Positions 33,894-44,117 are shown, counted from the first letter of the stretch. The stretch is DNA of 62,972 bases from an uncultured Caulobacterales bacterium (GCA_937929915.1 CALFUN010000034.1:1-62972); one strand, 5' to 3'. Numbers and translations are program-made. The notes: generated from the sequence alone by a model not told the origin.

Positions 33894-36731
33894 ATGCCTA
33901 AATACATAAAACAACACTCTTTACTGTGCAGCGCGGCTATGGCTTTGTTTGTGTGCATGCCTGTTAAGAGCAATTCTCAAACTAATACTATTGCATCTGA
34001 AACTATAGAATTAGCCAAAGATATTGAATTTTTAACAGATAAAAATGATGTTGATAAAATTAAACATAATATTGTGCCTTTAAACGAGTTAACTATCTTA
34101 AGGCAGGAGGTGTCTAAAATCATTAGTCAAGAAATTGACGCTGATTTAAATTTGGCTATTCAAACTTATAATAAAACTGCTAATCAAAAAGGCACTCAGC
34201 GCGATCAAGAAATTGGAAAAATACTCCAAGATATTATCAATGTCATTGATCATAACAACCTAGATAAAAATGCCGATACGGTCATAAATAAAATCGAGCC
34301 TTATAAAACTCACACGGATTGGTTTGTTGCCAGCCACGCCCATATTTATTCGAGCCTTTTTCACAGCTATAAACGCGATTATATTATTGCGCTACAAGAT
34401 GCCAATCATGCGCTTGACCTCATACCAAATGTGCTAAACTCGGCTGTTAGCGAAGCCAAATTATATGCAACTAACATCGTCGCCTATTTGCATAACCTTC
34501 AGAATAATACCGAATTGGCAGTGAAAACATCACAAGATTTAGTGGATTTACATATCCACTCTGGCCTTGAGATAAATGGAGTCTCGATTCTCAATAATCT
34601 TATGTATTCCGTTGGAAACTCACGTGACCATGAAACAGGCAAAGAGCTGGCGCAAATCTTGCTGCGTCTCGAAGAACAAACAGACAACACCACGCCAGGG
34701 CTAACCGATTTACGCGTTGCCGAAGTTTATAATGAATTGGGCAAATATGATTTAGCCTTAAAGCACGCGCAAAAAACTCTAAAGAAGACAGAAATCACCT
34801 TTTTTCTTCAACAAGCGCATACACAATCTGCTATTGCCTATGCTGGGCTTGGCCTAACTGCGCCGGCCATTCGGGAGCTTAAAAAACTTGGCCCGAGGCG
34901 CTCTGTTAAAGATTTACTCTCACAGCCTGCCCCGGACGGTATTTTATATGCCGAAGCCTTAATCGCTCTGAGTCAAGGCCAAGGTGAGCGCGCGATTCGC
35001 CTAATGAATCGCCGCTTAGATGTGAGCGTTCAAGAAATTTTAAACCGTAACAATAGGGATACGACAAATTTACTCGCTAATCTGGAGAATAACCGCGCAC
35101 GGCAAGAAGAGCGCGAAAAATCTTTAAAACGCGAAGCTGACCTCAAAGCCGCGCAGCTTGAGGCGCAAAAACGCATCACAAAGCTTTTAATCTTGCTCGC
35201 AGCTATCCTCGCCATTTCCACCACGGCCGCAATATTATTTGCCCGTTACCGTAGTCAAATCTCCAAAGAACTCGCCATTCAAACCAAAGCGGCCCAGTCT
35301 GCTGATAAGATGAAGTCAGAATTTCTTGGCATGGTCTCACATGAGCTGCGCACGCCCCTTAACGGAATTATTGGCATCGCCGATTTATTGGCCAATCATC
35401 ATAAAGATCCCGATATTCGCCAGAAAACAAAAATTATCCTCGATTCAGGCAATGATCTCACCGCTATCATTGAGAGCATTATCGACATGTCACATATTGA
35501 AGGCGGGAAACTGTCTATCTATGCCGATGAGGTCAATCCCTATGAGGATATAAAAGCGGTAATCGCGATTTGGGAACAGCAAGCGATTGATAAAGACCTA
35601 ACCTTCACCGCCTTTATGGATGAGACTATCAATCAAGATATGCATATAGACATTGCCCGCTTTAACCAATGTTTGCAGAATCTATTATCAAATGCGGTAA
35701 AATTCACACAATCTGGCCGTATCCATGTGCATATGACCGCGCAGGTCAATGATAATCAGGACATGGAGATTAAAACCATTATCGCCGATACAGGGCAAGG
35801 CATCACCGAAACTGTCCAAGCCAAACTCTTCACGCCTTTCTTGCAAGCCGATAGCTCCATGACGCGCAAACATGGCGGGGCGGGACTTAACCTAGCCATT
35901 ACACAAGCCATAGCCCGCATGATGGGCGGGGATGTGAGCCTTGTGTCCAATGCTGGGCGCGGCTCTGAATTTACGTTCACTATGAAAGCTTCGCTGGCCA
36001 ATATTTCAACTCAGGCAACAGACATAGGCACAGACCTATTAAAGCCTGAGGCTATAGCGGCAGCCCATGAACCGCTATCCAGCGGTGATTTAGAAGCGAT
36101 TGATATAATAAACGCAGTCTCAGACAGTGAAGACTTCAATGAGAGCTTAGATGAAGTTTTAGATGAAAGTTTAGAGGCAAATCTATCCGAAAATATCTTA
36201 GATCTGATGCAGCCTAGTAAAGTTTCAGGGCAACAACCGCTACATGGCGCGCCCCTTAGCTATGAGCCAGAATACTCCGCCGCTGCGCCGCTGCCGCATA
36301 TTGAAACCCCTACGCTCCAAGACCTGAATGGCCTCAAAATTCTCATTGTCGAAGATATGGCGACAAATCGCGACATTATCCGCCTATTCCTCGATTCGAC
36401 GGGCTGTATCTGTCTGGAAGCCGAAAGCGGGCAGCAAGCCTTGGAGGTTCTGCAAAACCATACTGTCGATATAATCCTTATGGATATTCATATGCCCATT
36501 ATGGATGGCATCGAAACCACCAAGATTATCCGTACCACAGATAATCCACATAAAAACACGCCTATTATCGCCCTGACCGCTGACTCAGCCGCGGCTATTA
36601 ATGCGCAGTGCTTGCGTGTTGGTATGGATATATTCCTTGCCAAGCCGATTATATCGGCAGACTTAACCGCATCTATTTTATTCTTGCTCAATCAACGTCA
36701 GCACAATCCGCAACGCGCATTGGCCGTATAA
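33894..36731 (+). CDS. Hybrid sensor histidine kinase with TPR-like, probably periplasmic, sensor region
   Basis: 945 residues. Signal-type N-terminus (HSLLCSAAMALFVCMPVKSNS); ~400 residues of helical repeats, TPR-like around VAEVYNELGKYDLALKHAQKTL and AHTQSAIAYAGLGLTAPAIREL; coiled coil (~395-425); one membrane helix (~429-452, LLILLAAILAISTTAAILF). Then HisKA with H483 (FLGMVSHELRTPLNG), HATPase (NLLSNAVKFTQSG, DTGQGI, GGAGLNLAI), an acidic linker, and a C-terminal receiver with phospho-acceptor D864 (IILMDIHMPIMDG). No separate response regulator or output domain is nearby. TPR folds can bind peptides, so it may sense the neighbouring FPIIIG product (inference). Confidence 0.93.
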   Translation: MPKYIKQHSLLCSAAMALFVCMPVKSNSQTNTIASETIELAKDIEFLTDKNDVDKIKHNIVPLNELTILRQEVSKIISQEIDADLNLAIQTYNKTANQKGTQRDQEIGKILQDIINVIDHNNLDKNADTVINKIEPYKTHTDWFVASHAHIYSSLFHSYKRDYIIALQDANHALDLIPNVLNSAVSEAKLYATNIVAYLHNLQNNTELAVKTSQDLVDLHIHSGLEINGVSILNNLMYSVGNSRDHETGKELAQILLRLEEQTDNTTPGLTDLRVAEVYNELGKYDLALKHAQKTLKKTEITFFLQQAHTQSAIAYAGLGLTAPAIRELKKLGPRRSVKDLLSQPAPDGILYAEALIALSQGQGERAIRLMNRRLDVSVQEILNRNNRDTTNLLANLENNRARQEEREKSLKREADLKAAQLEAQKRITKLLILLAAILAISTTAAILFARYRSQISKELAIQTKAAQSADKMKSEFLGMVSHELRTPLNGIIGIADLLANHHKDPDIRQKTKIILDSGNDLTAIIESIIDMSHIEGGKLSIYADEVNPYEDIKAVIAIWEQQAIDKDLTFTAFMDETINQDMHIDIARFNQCLQNLLSNAVKFTQSGRIHVHMTAQVNDNQDMEIKTIIADTGQGITETVQAKLFTPFLQADSSMTRKHGGAGLNLAITQAIARMMGGDVSLVSNAGRGSEFTFTMKASLANISTQATDIGTDLLKPEAIAAAHEPLSSGDLEAIDIINAVSDSEDFNESLDEVLDESLEANLSENILDLMQPSKVSGQQPLHGAPLSYEPEYSAAAPLPHIETPTLQDLNGLKILIVEDMATNRDIIRLFLDSTGCICLEAESGQQALEVLQNHTVDIILMDIHMPIMDGIETTKIIRTTDNPHKNTPIIALTADSAAAINAQCLRVGMDIFLAKPIISADLTASILFLLNQRQHNPQRALAV

Positions 36732-36732
36732 T

Positions 36733-39700
36733 TTAAGGCTGTGAATAGCTGCGCGCTTGCGAAGCGCCTGGGCCTGCCGCGCTGGCAGCTGGGCTAATCC
36801 GGCGTAAAAGACCACGGGCTGTGTTTTGATCAAACTTCAAGCGCATCTGCAAGTAAACGCCATCACGGGAAAACTCTGCAGCCTCAAAATCATCATCTTT
36901 AAAGCCTGAGAAATTATAGCCTGCATTAATCCAAACATTTTTCACAGGCGACACACCAATGGACGGGCCATAGCTAAATGAGCGGCCATCACCATCTGTA
37001 TTACTGATAAATTGCCCGCGGAAACCAATGTCAATCTTTTCTGTGACATCAAAGCGGGTCTCTGCGCCGACCAGATGCGTTGTATTGCTAAATTCTTGAC
37101 CTGCAATATCGGCACGCACATTTTTCACACCCCAATTCGTTGATAGCTGCCAACGTTCATTCACCAGTGTATTTGCCGCGAAATTATTGACAACCTTAGA
37201 CGTGCGCTGACCAAGGACATCTTCACTGCGGTTAAAGTCCAGACGGTTAAATACAATCGTCTTTTCATCACGCGGACGCCAAGCTCCGCCAAAACGCACA
37301 TCAAGCTGATTTGAAGAATTTTCAGTCGGGCCTGCATCATTTATAAGTCCGCGCGCCGCGCCCGCAAAAGATAAAGTCTCTGTCAGCTCGCGCGCTGCAC
37401 CAGCTGTTGCAATATAGGTATCACCCTGCTCTGTTTGGCGAGTTTCAACCCGCACAGAGCCTGATGTTTTTTCATTGCGATAAGCCGCGCCGACATAAGC
37501 CGATGTAAAGTCTTCATTGACCTCAAAAGGCGAGATCGCGGCGTCAGGCGTAACTTGCAAAAACTCCGTATCTGTATCTAAAACACGGCGGCTACGAATA
37601 CCACCAGACACGGCCCATTTATCACCGAGTTTGACAAGTTGATCAACGCCAATCGTCGCGCCTAAACGGCGGCCACTATCATTTGTCACAGCATCCGTAT
37701 TTGCGGTTAAAGTTGTCCCATTCCACGGCGTAGCTGTTACACCCACAACAGTATTTTGCGCATTCACACCCGCCCCGTCATTGATTTCATGACGCACAGA
37801 TACCGTTGCGCGCTGTCCGATTGTTTTATCAAGACCAATCGTTGTGCGCTGCGGGAAGCCTGAAACTTCATCATCACCACCTAATGGCTGCTCATGGCTT
37901 AACTGTATTGTCGCGCCATGTTTAGGCAATGAATATGATGCCCGTGCAATCGCCAAAGTCGAATTGCGATCTTCGCCGCTGACAATATTGTCGCGCACGG
38001 CTCGCAAGCCGCCAGACACTGTTAACTGGCTACCTTGATGTGTTGCCAGTACTTCGCCTGTATTGCGAGAATCTCCCGTTGATAGGTTTTCTTCGCGGAA
38101 AGCTTGCGCTTCAATACGGCGCTGCCCACGGCGGCCTGTCTTTTCATCTTCAAATTCATCCAATGTATAATTCCCGCGCGCGCCATAACGTCTTATATTA
38201 TTGGTATTACTGGCGCGTTGACCCAGACCAAAGCCAGCTTCTTCTTCGCGGAAGAAAGCTTCTCCTGTGAGTTTTTCGGAATTATGCACGACTTCAACTA
38301 AGGTTGCATCAGCCGTCCCGCCGCCCGCAGAATTATTATCTGTAATCGCATATTCTGCGCGAATTTGCGTATTGTCAGTAATATCTGCGATAACATCAAC
38401 GCCCACTTGAACTTGTTGAGATCCTGCGGTCAATGCGCTCCCATCTTCACGCACAAATGTTGAGCCAACTTGAATTTTTTTGTCGAGGAACTGCGCCTGA
38501 ACACGTCCTCCAAATGTCACATTACGTTCAGCATCTTCTGATGTTTCATAATCCACAACAATCACATTTGGATTCAGGTTCGCATCTGTCGCATCCACTG
38601 GAAGGCGGAAGATTAACTGGCCTGTGAGGTAATCTAGCGTATAGTCTAAGAAACGTACAAGTGTACGGCTCTCGACAATCACGTCAGGACGGAACCGATC
38701 ACGCGTTTCAATAATAATTTGCTCAGATTGCGGCAATACCCGCTCATTAGACAGCTGATAAGTGCCAGAGGTGCCATCCGCAGCTAATTCATCTTTTACA
38801 AAGCCTTGGTTCGTTTCAGCTGCAAAGCCAAGCACTTGCACATTTTCGCCAAGATACTCTGCCTTTAAGCCCGTAAAGCGGCGATTATATGACGTCAAAC
38901 GCCCTTCAGTGATGTTTGTTTCGTAATCCCCAAACACCGCATAAGCTTGGCGCTTTTCAAGCTTCACATAAACTGGATAGCGTGAATTTCCTTCAAACTC
39001 TTGGTAAGAGCGGTCTCCATAAAGCGTATAAAACGCATTCGGGTCAATCTCATCGCGGAATGCACCATCACGATTCCCGCGGCGGCGATCTGTATCTACG
39101 CCCAGCGTTAAAAGCCAGTCACCTTTAATCAAACCTTTTGCAAAAAACGCGACACGGCCATCGGTAATAACGTCATCAGCCACATTTCCTGTTGCATCCA
39201 AAGCCACACTATTGCCGCTCACATTATCATAGCCAACAGAACCTTCCGCTAAACCTACCAAAATCCAGTCGCGTTTTTCAGGCTCAAGATACATATAGAT
39301 CGGAACTTGGCGGCCATTATCTAACGTCGCAATCACTGTGACTTTACCCGTGCGCAGCGTTGGCTCTAATTTCACGCGCAAAATACCATCCGTGCCGATT
39401 GACAAATCTTGACGAGCCGATAATGGCGCAATTAAATCTTCGGACTGCTCTCGCAAGCGGTTATCACCGCTTTCATCAAATAGACGATATGGCGGCTCTA
39501 GATTGATCGTTGTGATCCGGCCTGCATGTACAGGACGCCCAGATTGATCTTCGAGACGAATAGCAATTTCTGGCGCAGTGCGGCCATCCGCCACTAAAAT
39601 AGATTCTGTCGGAACAGGCGTTGCTCGTGCAATCGTTTTTACAAACCAAATTTCTTCGCGCAAAGTTTTAATAACATTGCCATCACTATCTTTCACCGTC

Positions 39701-41847
39701 GCAATGACAACATTTCGGCCATCTTGAATGTCGATACCACGCCAGCGGCTTATCATGACGCTGCGATCAGCATTATTGCTACGCCCTGCATAATGATAAC
39801 TTGGAACATCGCGATCATTGATCGTTAGCGTAATAGATTGATCTCTGCCATGCTTAATCCCGATATTCGTAGAGCTTGTTGACGGCGTGCGGTCTGTATC
39901 TGGATAAACCCACTCAATATCGCTTGTTTGAGTTTCAAGCCAAGCTTCGTCATATTTTAAATGCTCTTTAGCATCATTAAATTCTTCAATTTCAACAATC
40001 TCTTCACGCGCGCCTGTTTGCTTCAAATAGAAGTTGGCACGCCAAATACCACCGCCTTGCACATCAACGAATTTACTTTCATTTGACCCTGCATAGCGCG
40101 TATTTTCCTCGCACGTCATCAGTTCGAAACCTTGCGGCAAAGTCTCTTTATCGACCTGCACAACATGTGTGCCTTCGCTTACGCCTTCAAAATGATATAA
40201 ACCGTCACTGTCAGAGACAACATAAGCCCCTGTTTCCATATATAAGCGCACGCCAGCTATTCCAGTGCCGCGCTCTAAAGGACGCACCCACTCTACATCA
40301 CCATCACAAGATTTTTCTGTAATACGCCCTACAATCGTAGAGGTACTGCGCAGTAAATCTTCACGTATTGTGATACCCGCGCGGGCAATATTTGAAATTT
40401 GCTCACCGCTACCATCGCGCACAACGGCGGCGTTCACGGCATCCCCAAGCGTTGCGCCAGGGCCAATTAAAAGTGCATAATCTAAAGTAATGGATTCGCC
40501 AGCGGCTATCAAATCCATATCAAATGTTAAAAGCGACGCATCTGCGCTGACCTGCGGCTCATCACTTGATATTTGCTCAATACGGGATGTGCCCGGTACA
40601 TATCTAAATCCAAGCGGTAAAGTATCATGCAAAATTGCAGGTACCGTTGCTGTGCCGCGATTTTCAATCGTCACACTGTAATTAATATAATCGCCCACAT
40701 CCCCAAATGTACGATCTGCAGATTTCGTGACAATAATATCAGAAATAGGATCAAGAGGAATATCAAAGCGCAAAGTCCCTGCGCTATCCAGCGTAATAGC
40801 CTCACCGAAAGAGGCAGGTAGAATCACATAGCCATTATCCCCAGTTTTCCCAGCATCAACCCCTACGCTTGTCAGTTGGTCAAGTCCAACAACTGATGAG
40901 AATGTATAGCCTTCTGGCGGATCAACACGCACGGCATAGTTACCAGCATCTAGTAGCGGATACCGAAACTCGCCTTGCCCGTTTTCATAGACAAGGTTGC
41001 TAGAGTCCCAAACATCTTCACCTGAAACCACGTCAGATGGAAATGTCGAAAACCCATCAACACCAAAGACATCAGCTTCTAGACCTGTATCCAGATTAAT
41101 CAATGTAATCTGAGCGCCATCTACTGGTTCACCCGTAACAGAGCTGAAAACACGATTGAGCGGGTTTAAAATCGCCGTATCAACAGTCACATCTGTTGAA
41201 TCAAAAGCATCTATATAGGTCGCCGTTAATTGCGTATTCCCGCCCGCTGAAATCATATTATCATTTTGCGGCGAGGCTAAAGGCGTGGAAGGCAAATATA
41301 CAAAAAACTCACCTGAATTGGCTTCAGATTCAAACAAACGCAGCGTAATCGCATCCCCATTATCTGCAGATACTGTGATTACAATCGTATCAATGGCATT
41401 TGAATCAAGATTTTGTCCCGTATCTACCACGCGGATGAACATCAGCTCACCTGCCAGATAAGTTGTGGCGGGAATGAGCGGCACAGGGCCAGATATATCA
41501 ACTAATTGTCCGCCCGCTGTCACAGGTTCACCAATCGCGGTAAACGGCCCGTCTAATTGCCCAGATGGACTAAACTCAGAGCCATTTATATTGCGGTAAA
41601 TGGGATCCGTTGCCGTTTCCGAAACACGGAAAAATTCAATAACAGCTGGAGTTGCAGGTGGACGTATCGTGAAAACGGCGCGCGGCGTCACAACAGTTTC
41701 TATTGTCTGTCCGAGCGTATAGGAAACTGTCGCAATATTCGTAACATCCGTACCAAAATTATTGGCAAGAGATGCATCAGCGCAGGCAAGCCATGCCGTT
41801 GCTGCGAATATAACCGTTCCGATGTTATGTTTAGGTGATAATGTCAT
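36733..41847 (-). CDS. Giant secreted DUF11/SdrD-like surface protein with probable C-terminal beta-barrel
   Basis: 1704 residues with a signal peptide (VIFAATAWLACADASLA). The N-terminal part has several Ig-like modules; a DUF11-type repeat (IIVTKSADRTFGDVGDYINYSVTIENRGTATVPAILHDTLPLGFRYVPG) lies near residue 380. An SdrD-B-like module (GIAGVRLYMETGAYVVSDSDGLYHFEGV) follows near 540. The last ~750 residues alternate polar and aromatic strands (FFAKGLIKGDWLLTLGVDTD, VFGDYETNITEGRLTSYNRRFTGLKAEYLG), as in outer-membrane barrels. Start ATG 41847 shares the upstream context GTGGAC with the next gene. An outer-membrane adhesin or assembly role is likely, not shown. Confidence 0.8.
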   Translation of the reverse strand: MTLSPKHNIGTVIFAATAWLACADASLANNFGTDVTNIATVSYTLGQTIETVVTPRAVFTIRPPATPAVIEFFRVSETATDPIYRNINGSEFSPSGQLDGPFTAIGEPVTAGGQLVDISGPVPLIPATTYLAGELMFIRVVDTGQNLDSNAIDTIVITVSADNGDAITLRLFESEANSGEFFVYLPSTPLASPQNDNMISAGGNTQLTATYIDAFDSTDVTVDTAILNPLNRVFSSVTGEPVDGAQITLINLDTGLEADVFGVDGFSTFPSDVVSGEDVWDSSNLVYENGQGEFRYPLLDAGNYAVRVDPPEGYTFSSVVGLDQLTSVGVDAGKTGDNGYVILPASFGEAITLDSAGTLRFDIPLDPISDIIVTKSADRTFGDVGDYINYSVTIENRGTATVPAILHDTLPLGFRYVPGTSRIEQISSDEPQVSADASLLTFDMDLIAAGESITLDYALLIGPGATLGDAVNAAVVRDGSGEQISNIARAGITIREDLLRSTSTIVGRITEKSCDGDVEWVRPLERGTGIAGVRLYMETGAYVVSDSDGLYHFEGVSEGTHVVQVDKETLPQGFELMTCEENTRYAGSNESKFVDVQGGGIWRANFYLKQTGAREEIVEIEEFNDAKEHLKYDEAWLETQTSDIEWVYPDTDRTPSTSSTNIGIKHGRDQSITLTINDRDVPSYHYAGRSNNADRSVMISRWRGIDIQDGRNVVIATVKDSDGNVIKTLREEIWFVKTIARATPVPTESILVADGRTAPEIAIRLEDQSGRPVHAGRITTINLEPPYRLFDESGDNRLREQSEDLIAPLSARQDLSIGTDGILRVKLEPTLRTGKVTVIATLDNGRQVPIYMYLEPEKRDWILVGLAEGSVGYDNVSGNSVALDATGNVADDVITDGRVAFFAKGLIKGDWLLTLGVDTDRRRGNRDGAFRDEIDPNAFYTLYGDRSYQEFEGNSRYPVYVKLEKRQAYAVFGDYETNITEGRLTSYNRRFTGLKAEYLGENVQVLGFAAETNQGFVKDELAADGTSGTYQLSNERVLPQSEQIIIETRDRFRPDVIVESRTLVRFLDYTLDYLTGQLIFRLPVDATDANLNPNVIVVDYETSEDAERNVTFGGRVQAQFLDKKIQVGSTFVREDGSALTAGSQQVQVGVDVIADITDNTQIRAEYAITDNNSAGGGTADATLVEVVHNSEKLTGEAFFREEEAGFGLGQRASNTNNIRRYGARGNYTLDEFEDEKTGRRGQRRIEAQAFREENLSTGDSRNTGEVLATHQGSQLTVSGGLRAVRDNIVSGEDRNSTLAIARASYSLPKHGATIQLSHEQPLGGDDEVSGFPQRTTIGLDKTIGQRATVSVRHEINDGAGVNAQNTVVGVTATPWNGTTLTANTDAVTNDSGRRLGATIGVDQLVKLGDKWAVSGGIRSRRVLDTDTEFLQVTPDAAISPFEVNEDFTSAYVGAAYRNEKTSGSVRVETRQTEQGDTYIATAGAARELTETLSFAGAARGLINDAGPTENSSNQLDVRFGGAWRPRDEKTIVFNRLDFNRSEDVLGQRTSKVVNNFAANTLVNERWQLSTNWGVKNVRADIAGQEFSNTTHLVGAETRFDVTEKIDIGFRGQFISNTDGDGRSFSYGPSIGVSPVKNVWINAGYNFSGFKDDDFEAAEFSRDGVYLQMRLKFDQNTARGLLRRISPAASAAGPGASQARSYSQP

Positions 41848-41881
41848 GTCCACATCCGCTTGAGAGATTTGGGCAGGTGGT

Positions 41882-41908
41882 ATGAGCGCATTTAAAAAAT
41901 GCCCTCAT
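41882..41908 (-). other. Imperfect 11-bp hairpin in the leader of the giant surface protein gene
   Basis: ATGAG-C-GCATTT (41882-41893) pairs with AAATGC-C-CTCAT (41897-41908), with one C-C mismatch and a 3-base loop. It may be part of a terminator region or a 5' leader element. Confidence 0.4.
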
Positions 41909-41923
41909 ACTCATCCCAAAATG

Positions 41924-41941
41924 ACGTGCCAAACGGCACGT
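41924..41941 (-). terminator. Hairpin downstream of the DUF11 protein gene
   Basis: ACGTGCC (41924-41930) and GGCACGT (41935-41941) form a 7-bp stem with a 4-base loop; on the minus strand it is followed by CATTTTGGG, only a weak T-run. It starts 13 bases after the stop at 41954. Confidence 0.5.
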
Positions 41942-41953
41942 CTTCTCACAGCC

Positions 41954-43108
41954 TTATTTCACAATCGCCCGAATTGTGACTGTACCGACTGATGTCGTTG
42001 CAGGCGCAATAGGTGCTGGAAGTGTTGCACCTGTTAAATTGACAACACAGGCCCCGCCAGTACAATCTGTACCCGCGGCTGGCAGTGCAGGTGACGCAAA
42101 CGAGCCACCTGTGAAATTACCGCCGAAAATTGCAGCACTAAACTCAAGTTCAGGCGGCAAAATATCATTTACAGTAATATCTGTAGCGGCTTGCGAGCCT
42201 GAATTCGTTGCTGTAATCACATATTCAACACATGAACCTGGAACCCCAAATCCGCCCGTTGGCGTCCCTGGAATTGTTGAACAATTTGCACCATTTTCCG
42301 AGAAAATAGAAACGGTTTTAAGAGCCTCAACATCCGCTGCGGCAACGATAAACGTACCTGTCGCAGAATCATCACCTTCATTGGCCAGCTCATTAGCTGT
42401 AGATGTACCATCGGCGAGCACGTTCTCTGCTGCACCTTCAAGTGCATTACCATCAGCATCGCCAACCGTTGGTGTTGTTGTACCAGCATCAAGCGTATCA
42501 GCCACTAATGAAATATCAGCCACTTGACCATCAATAACACTTGTTGGAATATCTTGTTGAACAACAACAAAAAGCGCTTCATCTGGCCCTAATTGCGGTG
42601 GATTTGCTGGGTCATAAGGGACGCCAACACCATCTTGTCCTGCGCCTGCACCCGGTTCAAAGACACCATCGCCATCATCAATGAAGACAAGCAGAGGCGT
42701 TGTACTCGTTGGCGCATCTGTATCAAAATCATCACCTGTTTCTTCTACAACAGTCAGCGCATAACCTTGTGTGTCATTACCTGTGTTTAAAACAGAAAAG
42801 ACAAGGTCTTCGTTTGTTGCGCCTGGCGCGACATTTGTATCACCTTGAGTTTCCACAGTTAGATTTATCAAACGGTCAACCGTAAATAATGTTGGCCCGT
42901 TAGGATCACTAGGATCACTTGAATCGATTGGAGGCTGCGTGACACCACCTACAGAGTAATCCAATGTAAAGGTGTTAGATACGCTCGTCCCAGCTGGCGT
43001 AAAGTCATTTGGGGGCGTTGTAACTTGTGCAAAAGCTGTCCCCGCAGAAAGAGTTGTTAGAGCAGACGCTCCAAGTAAGCCTTTCATAAATTTTTTAGAG
43101 TTAATCAT
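41954..43108 (-). CDS. Secreted DUF11-domain protein
   Basis: 384 residues, signal peptide GLLGASALTTLSAGTAFA. Acidic, Thr/Asp-rich mature part with DUF11-like ends: EALKTVSIFSENGANC then CVEYVITATNSGSQAATDITVNDILPPELEF. Four to six Cys appear as pairs. Start 43108 is used because AAGGAAG lies upstream. These conserved-repeat proteins are exported and often surface-located; the neighbours above and below are of the same type, so they probably act together. Confidence 0.8.
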   Translation of the reverse strand: MINSKKFMKGLLGASALTTLSAGTAFAQVTTPPNDFTPAGTSVSNTFTLDYSVGGVTQPPIDSSDPSDPNGPTLFTVDRLINLTVETQGDTNVAPGATNEDLVFSVLNTGNDTQGYALTVVEETGDDFDTDAPTSTTPLLVFIDDGDGVFEPGAGAGQDGVGVPYDPANPPQLGPDEALFVVVQQDIPTSVIDGQVADISLVADTLDAGTTTPTVGDADGNALEGAAENVLADGTSTANELANEGDDSATGTFIVAAADVEALKTVSIFSENGANCSTIPGTPTGGFGVPGSCVEYVITATNSGSQAATDITVNDILPPELEFSAAIFGGNFTGGSFASPALPAAGTDCTGGACVVNLTGATLPAPIAPATTSVGTVTIRAIVK

Positions 43109-43405
43109 GTCCACTTCCTTTTTATAAGACACGATAAATCTACATGAAAATGGTTAAACGCCCCCTTAGAAGGATGGTTAATTAATAAATAAATATCAAT
43201 TAACGCCTATTAATTAAATCAAAAAAACATATATATATCAATAATTTAAATAGGTTTATATAATTATTAATTTACACATTCTTAAGTATTTTAAAAATTA
43301 ATTTTTAATACCGCCTTTAAAAACAAAACCCTCCCAGAAGAAAATCTGGAAGGGTTTGATAATTAATAATATTTTTGTCAATTCAGAAAATTGAAGGATA
43401 TTAGG
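43109..43405. other. AT-rich gap between DUF11-type genes
   Basis: Mostly A/T stretches with no coding potential that I see, apart from the terminator of the 43406 gene. Confidence 0.5.
43319..43357 (-). terminator. Rho-independent terminator of the 43406 gene
   Basis: On the minus strand, AAACCCT-T-CCAGA and TCTGG-G-AGGGTTT form a 12-bp stem with one mismatch (C33331-type C/A pair at 43333/43350) and a 6-base loop, followed by TTTTGTTTTTAAA. Confidence 0.85.
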
Positions 43406-43882
43406 TTAGCGTAAACGGCCCTTAAACAAGACTTTGTCACTAGCACCGATCGCGATAGGGCCTGCAATATTCCACTGCACATGCGTAATATCATCACTCG
43501 TTGCCGCCCGAAGCACACCATTATCACCGCGGATTTGCAGCGCATCTCTTGATAGAAAAGACTCGCCCCCATCAACAGAATAGCGCACGCGCGCACCTGC
43601 GCGGTCTGCAGAGCCTTCAATAAACCGAATTTCTTTGGGCACTGGCATTGCTAAAACAAGGTCAGTGACCACATCATTTTCATCATTGAAAATATCAAAT
43701 GTGTAAACGACCTTTTCGCCGGGCGTCACTAATTTGGCTTCAACTTGTTCCGTGACCTTTTGGCCATTATCCAAAGTCCGAATGATCTCTTTTTCAACAG
43801 TTTGTTTCGCCGTTAAAGCGAATGGGGTTGCAGCCGTGCCTAAAAACATAGCAGCGATAGTCAAGGTTACAATCTTACGCAT
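43406..43882 (-). CDS. Small secreted DUF11-like protein
   Basis: 158 residues, signal peptide KIVTLTIAAMFLGTAATPFA. The mature part is one Ig-like module: VEKEIIRTLDNGQKVTEQVEAKLVTPGEKVVYTFDIFNDENDVVTDLVLAMPVPKEIRFIEGSAD, the DUF11 pattern. First of three minus-strand genes of the same class, each with its own terminator, so they are probably transcribed separately. Confidence 0.8.
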   Translation of the reverse strand: MRKIVTLTIAAMFLGTAATPFALTAKQTVEKEIIRTLDNGQKVTEQVEAKLVTPGEKVVYTFDIFNDENDVVTDLVLAMPVPKEIRFIEGSADRAGARVRYSVDGGESFLSRDALQIRGDNGVLRAATSDDITHVQWNIAGPIAIGASDKVLFKGRLR

Positions 43883-44117
43883 GGGGTCTCCTTAGATGAT
43901 TATATCCTCTATAAGATACCCATTTGTGCTTAACGGGGATTTAACGTTTTAAAAAGCGTTGAAAATATTCATTTTCGGTTCAGAGCTAAAAATTCAGACT
44001 TCGTTAAGCTAATAATTTGACCGAATACAAACCGTCTTCTTTGAGAAATACTTTTCTATTTTTCTCTACATATTGTTCCAAATTATAAAAATAGGGTCAA
44101 AATAGGGTCTGGGAGAT
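43883..44117. other. Divergent region between the DUF11-like gene and cpaB
   Basis: It contains an 11-base perfect tandem repeat, AAAATAGGGTC twice at 44088-44109, just before the cpaB ribosome site (GGGAG 44111-44115). Nothing else is assignable. Confidence 0.45.
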
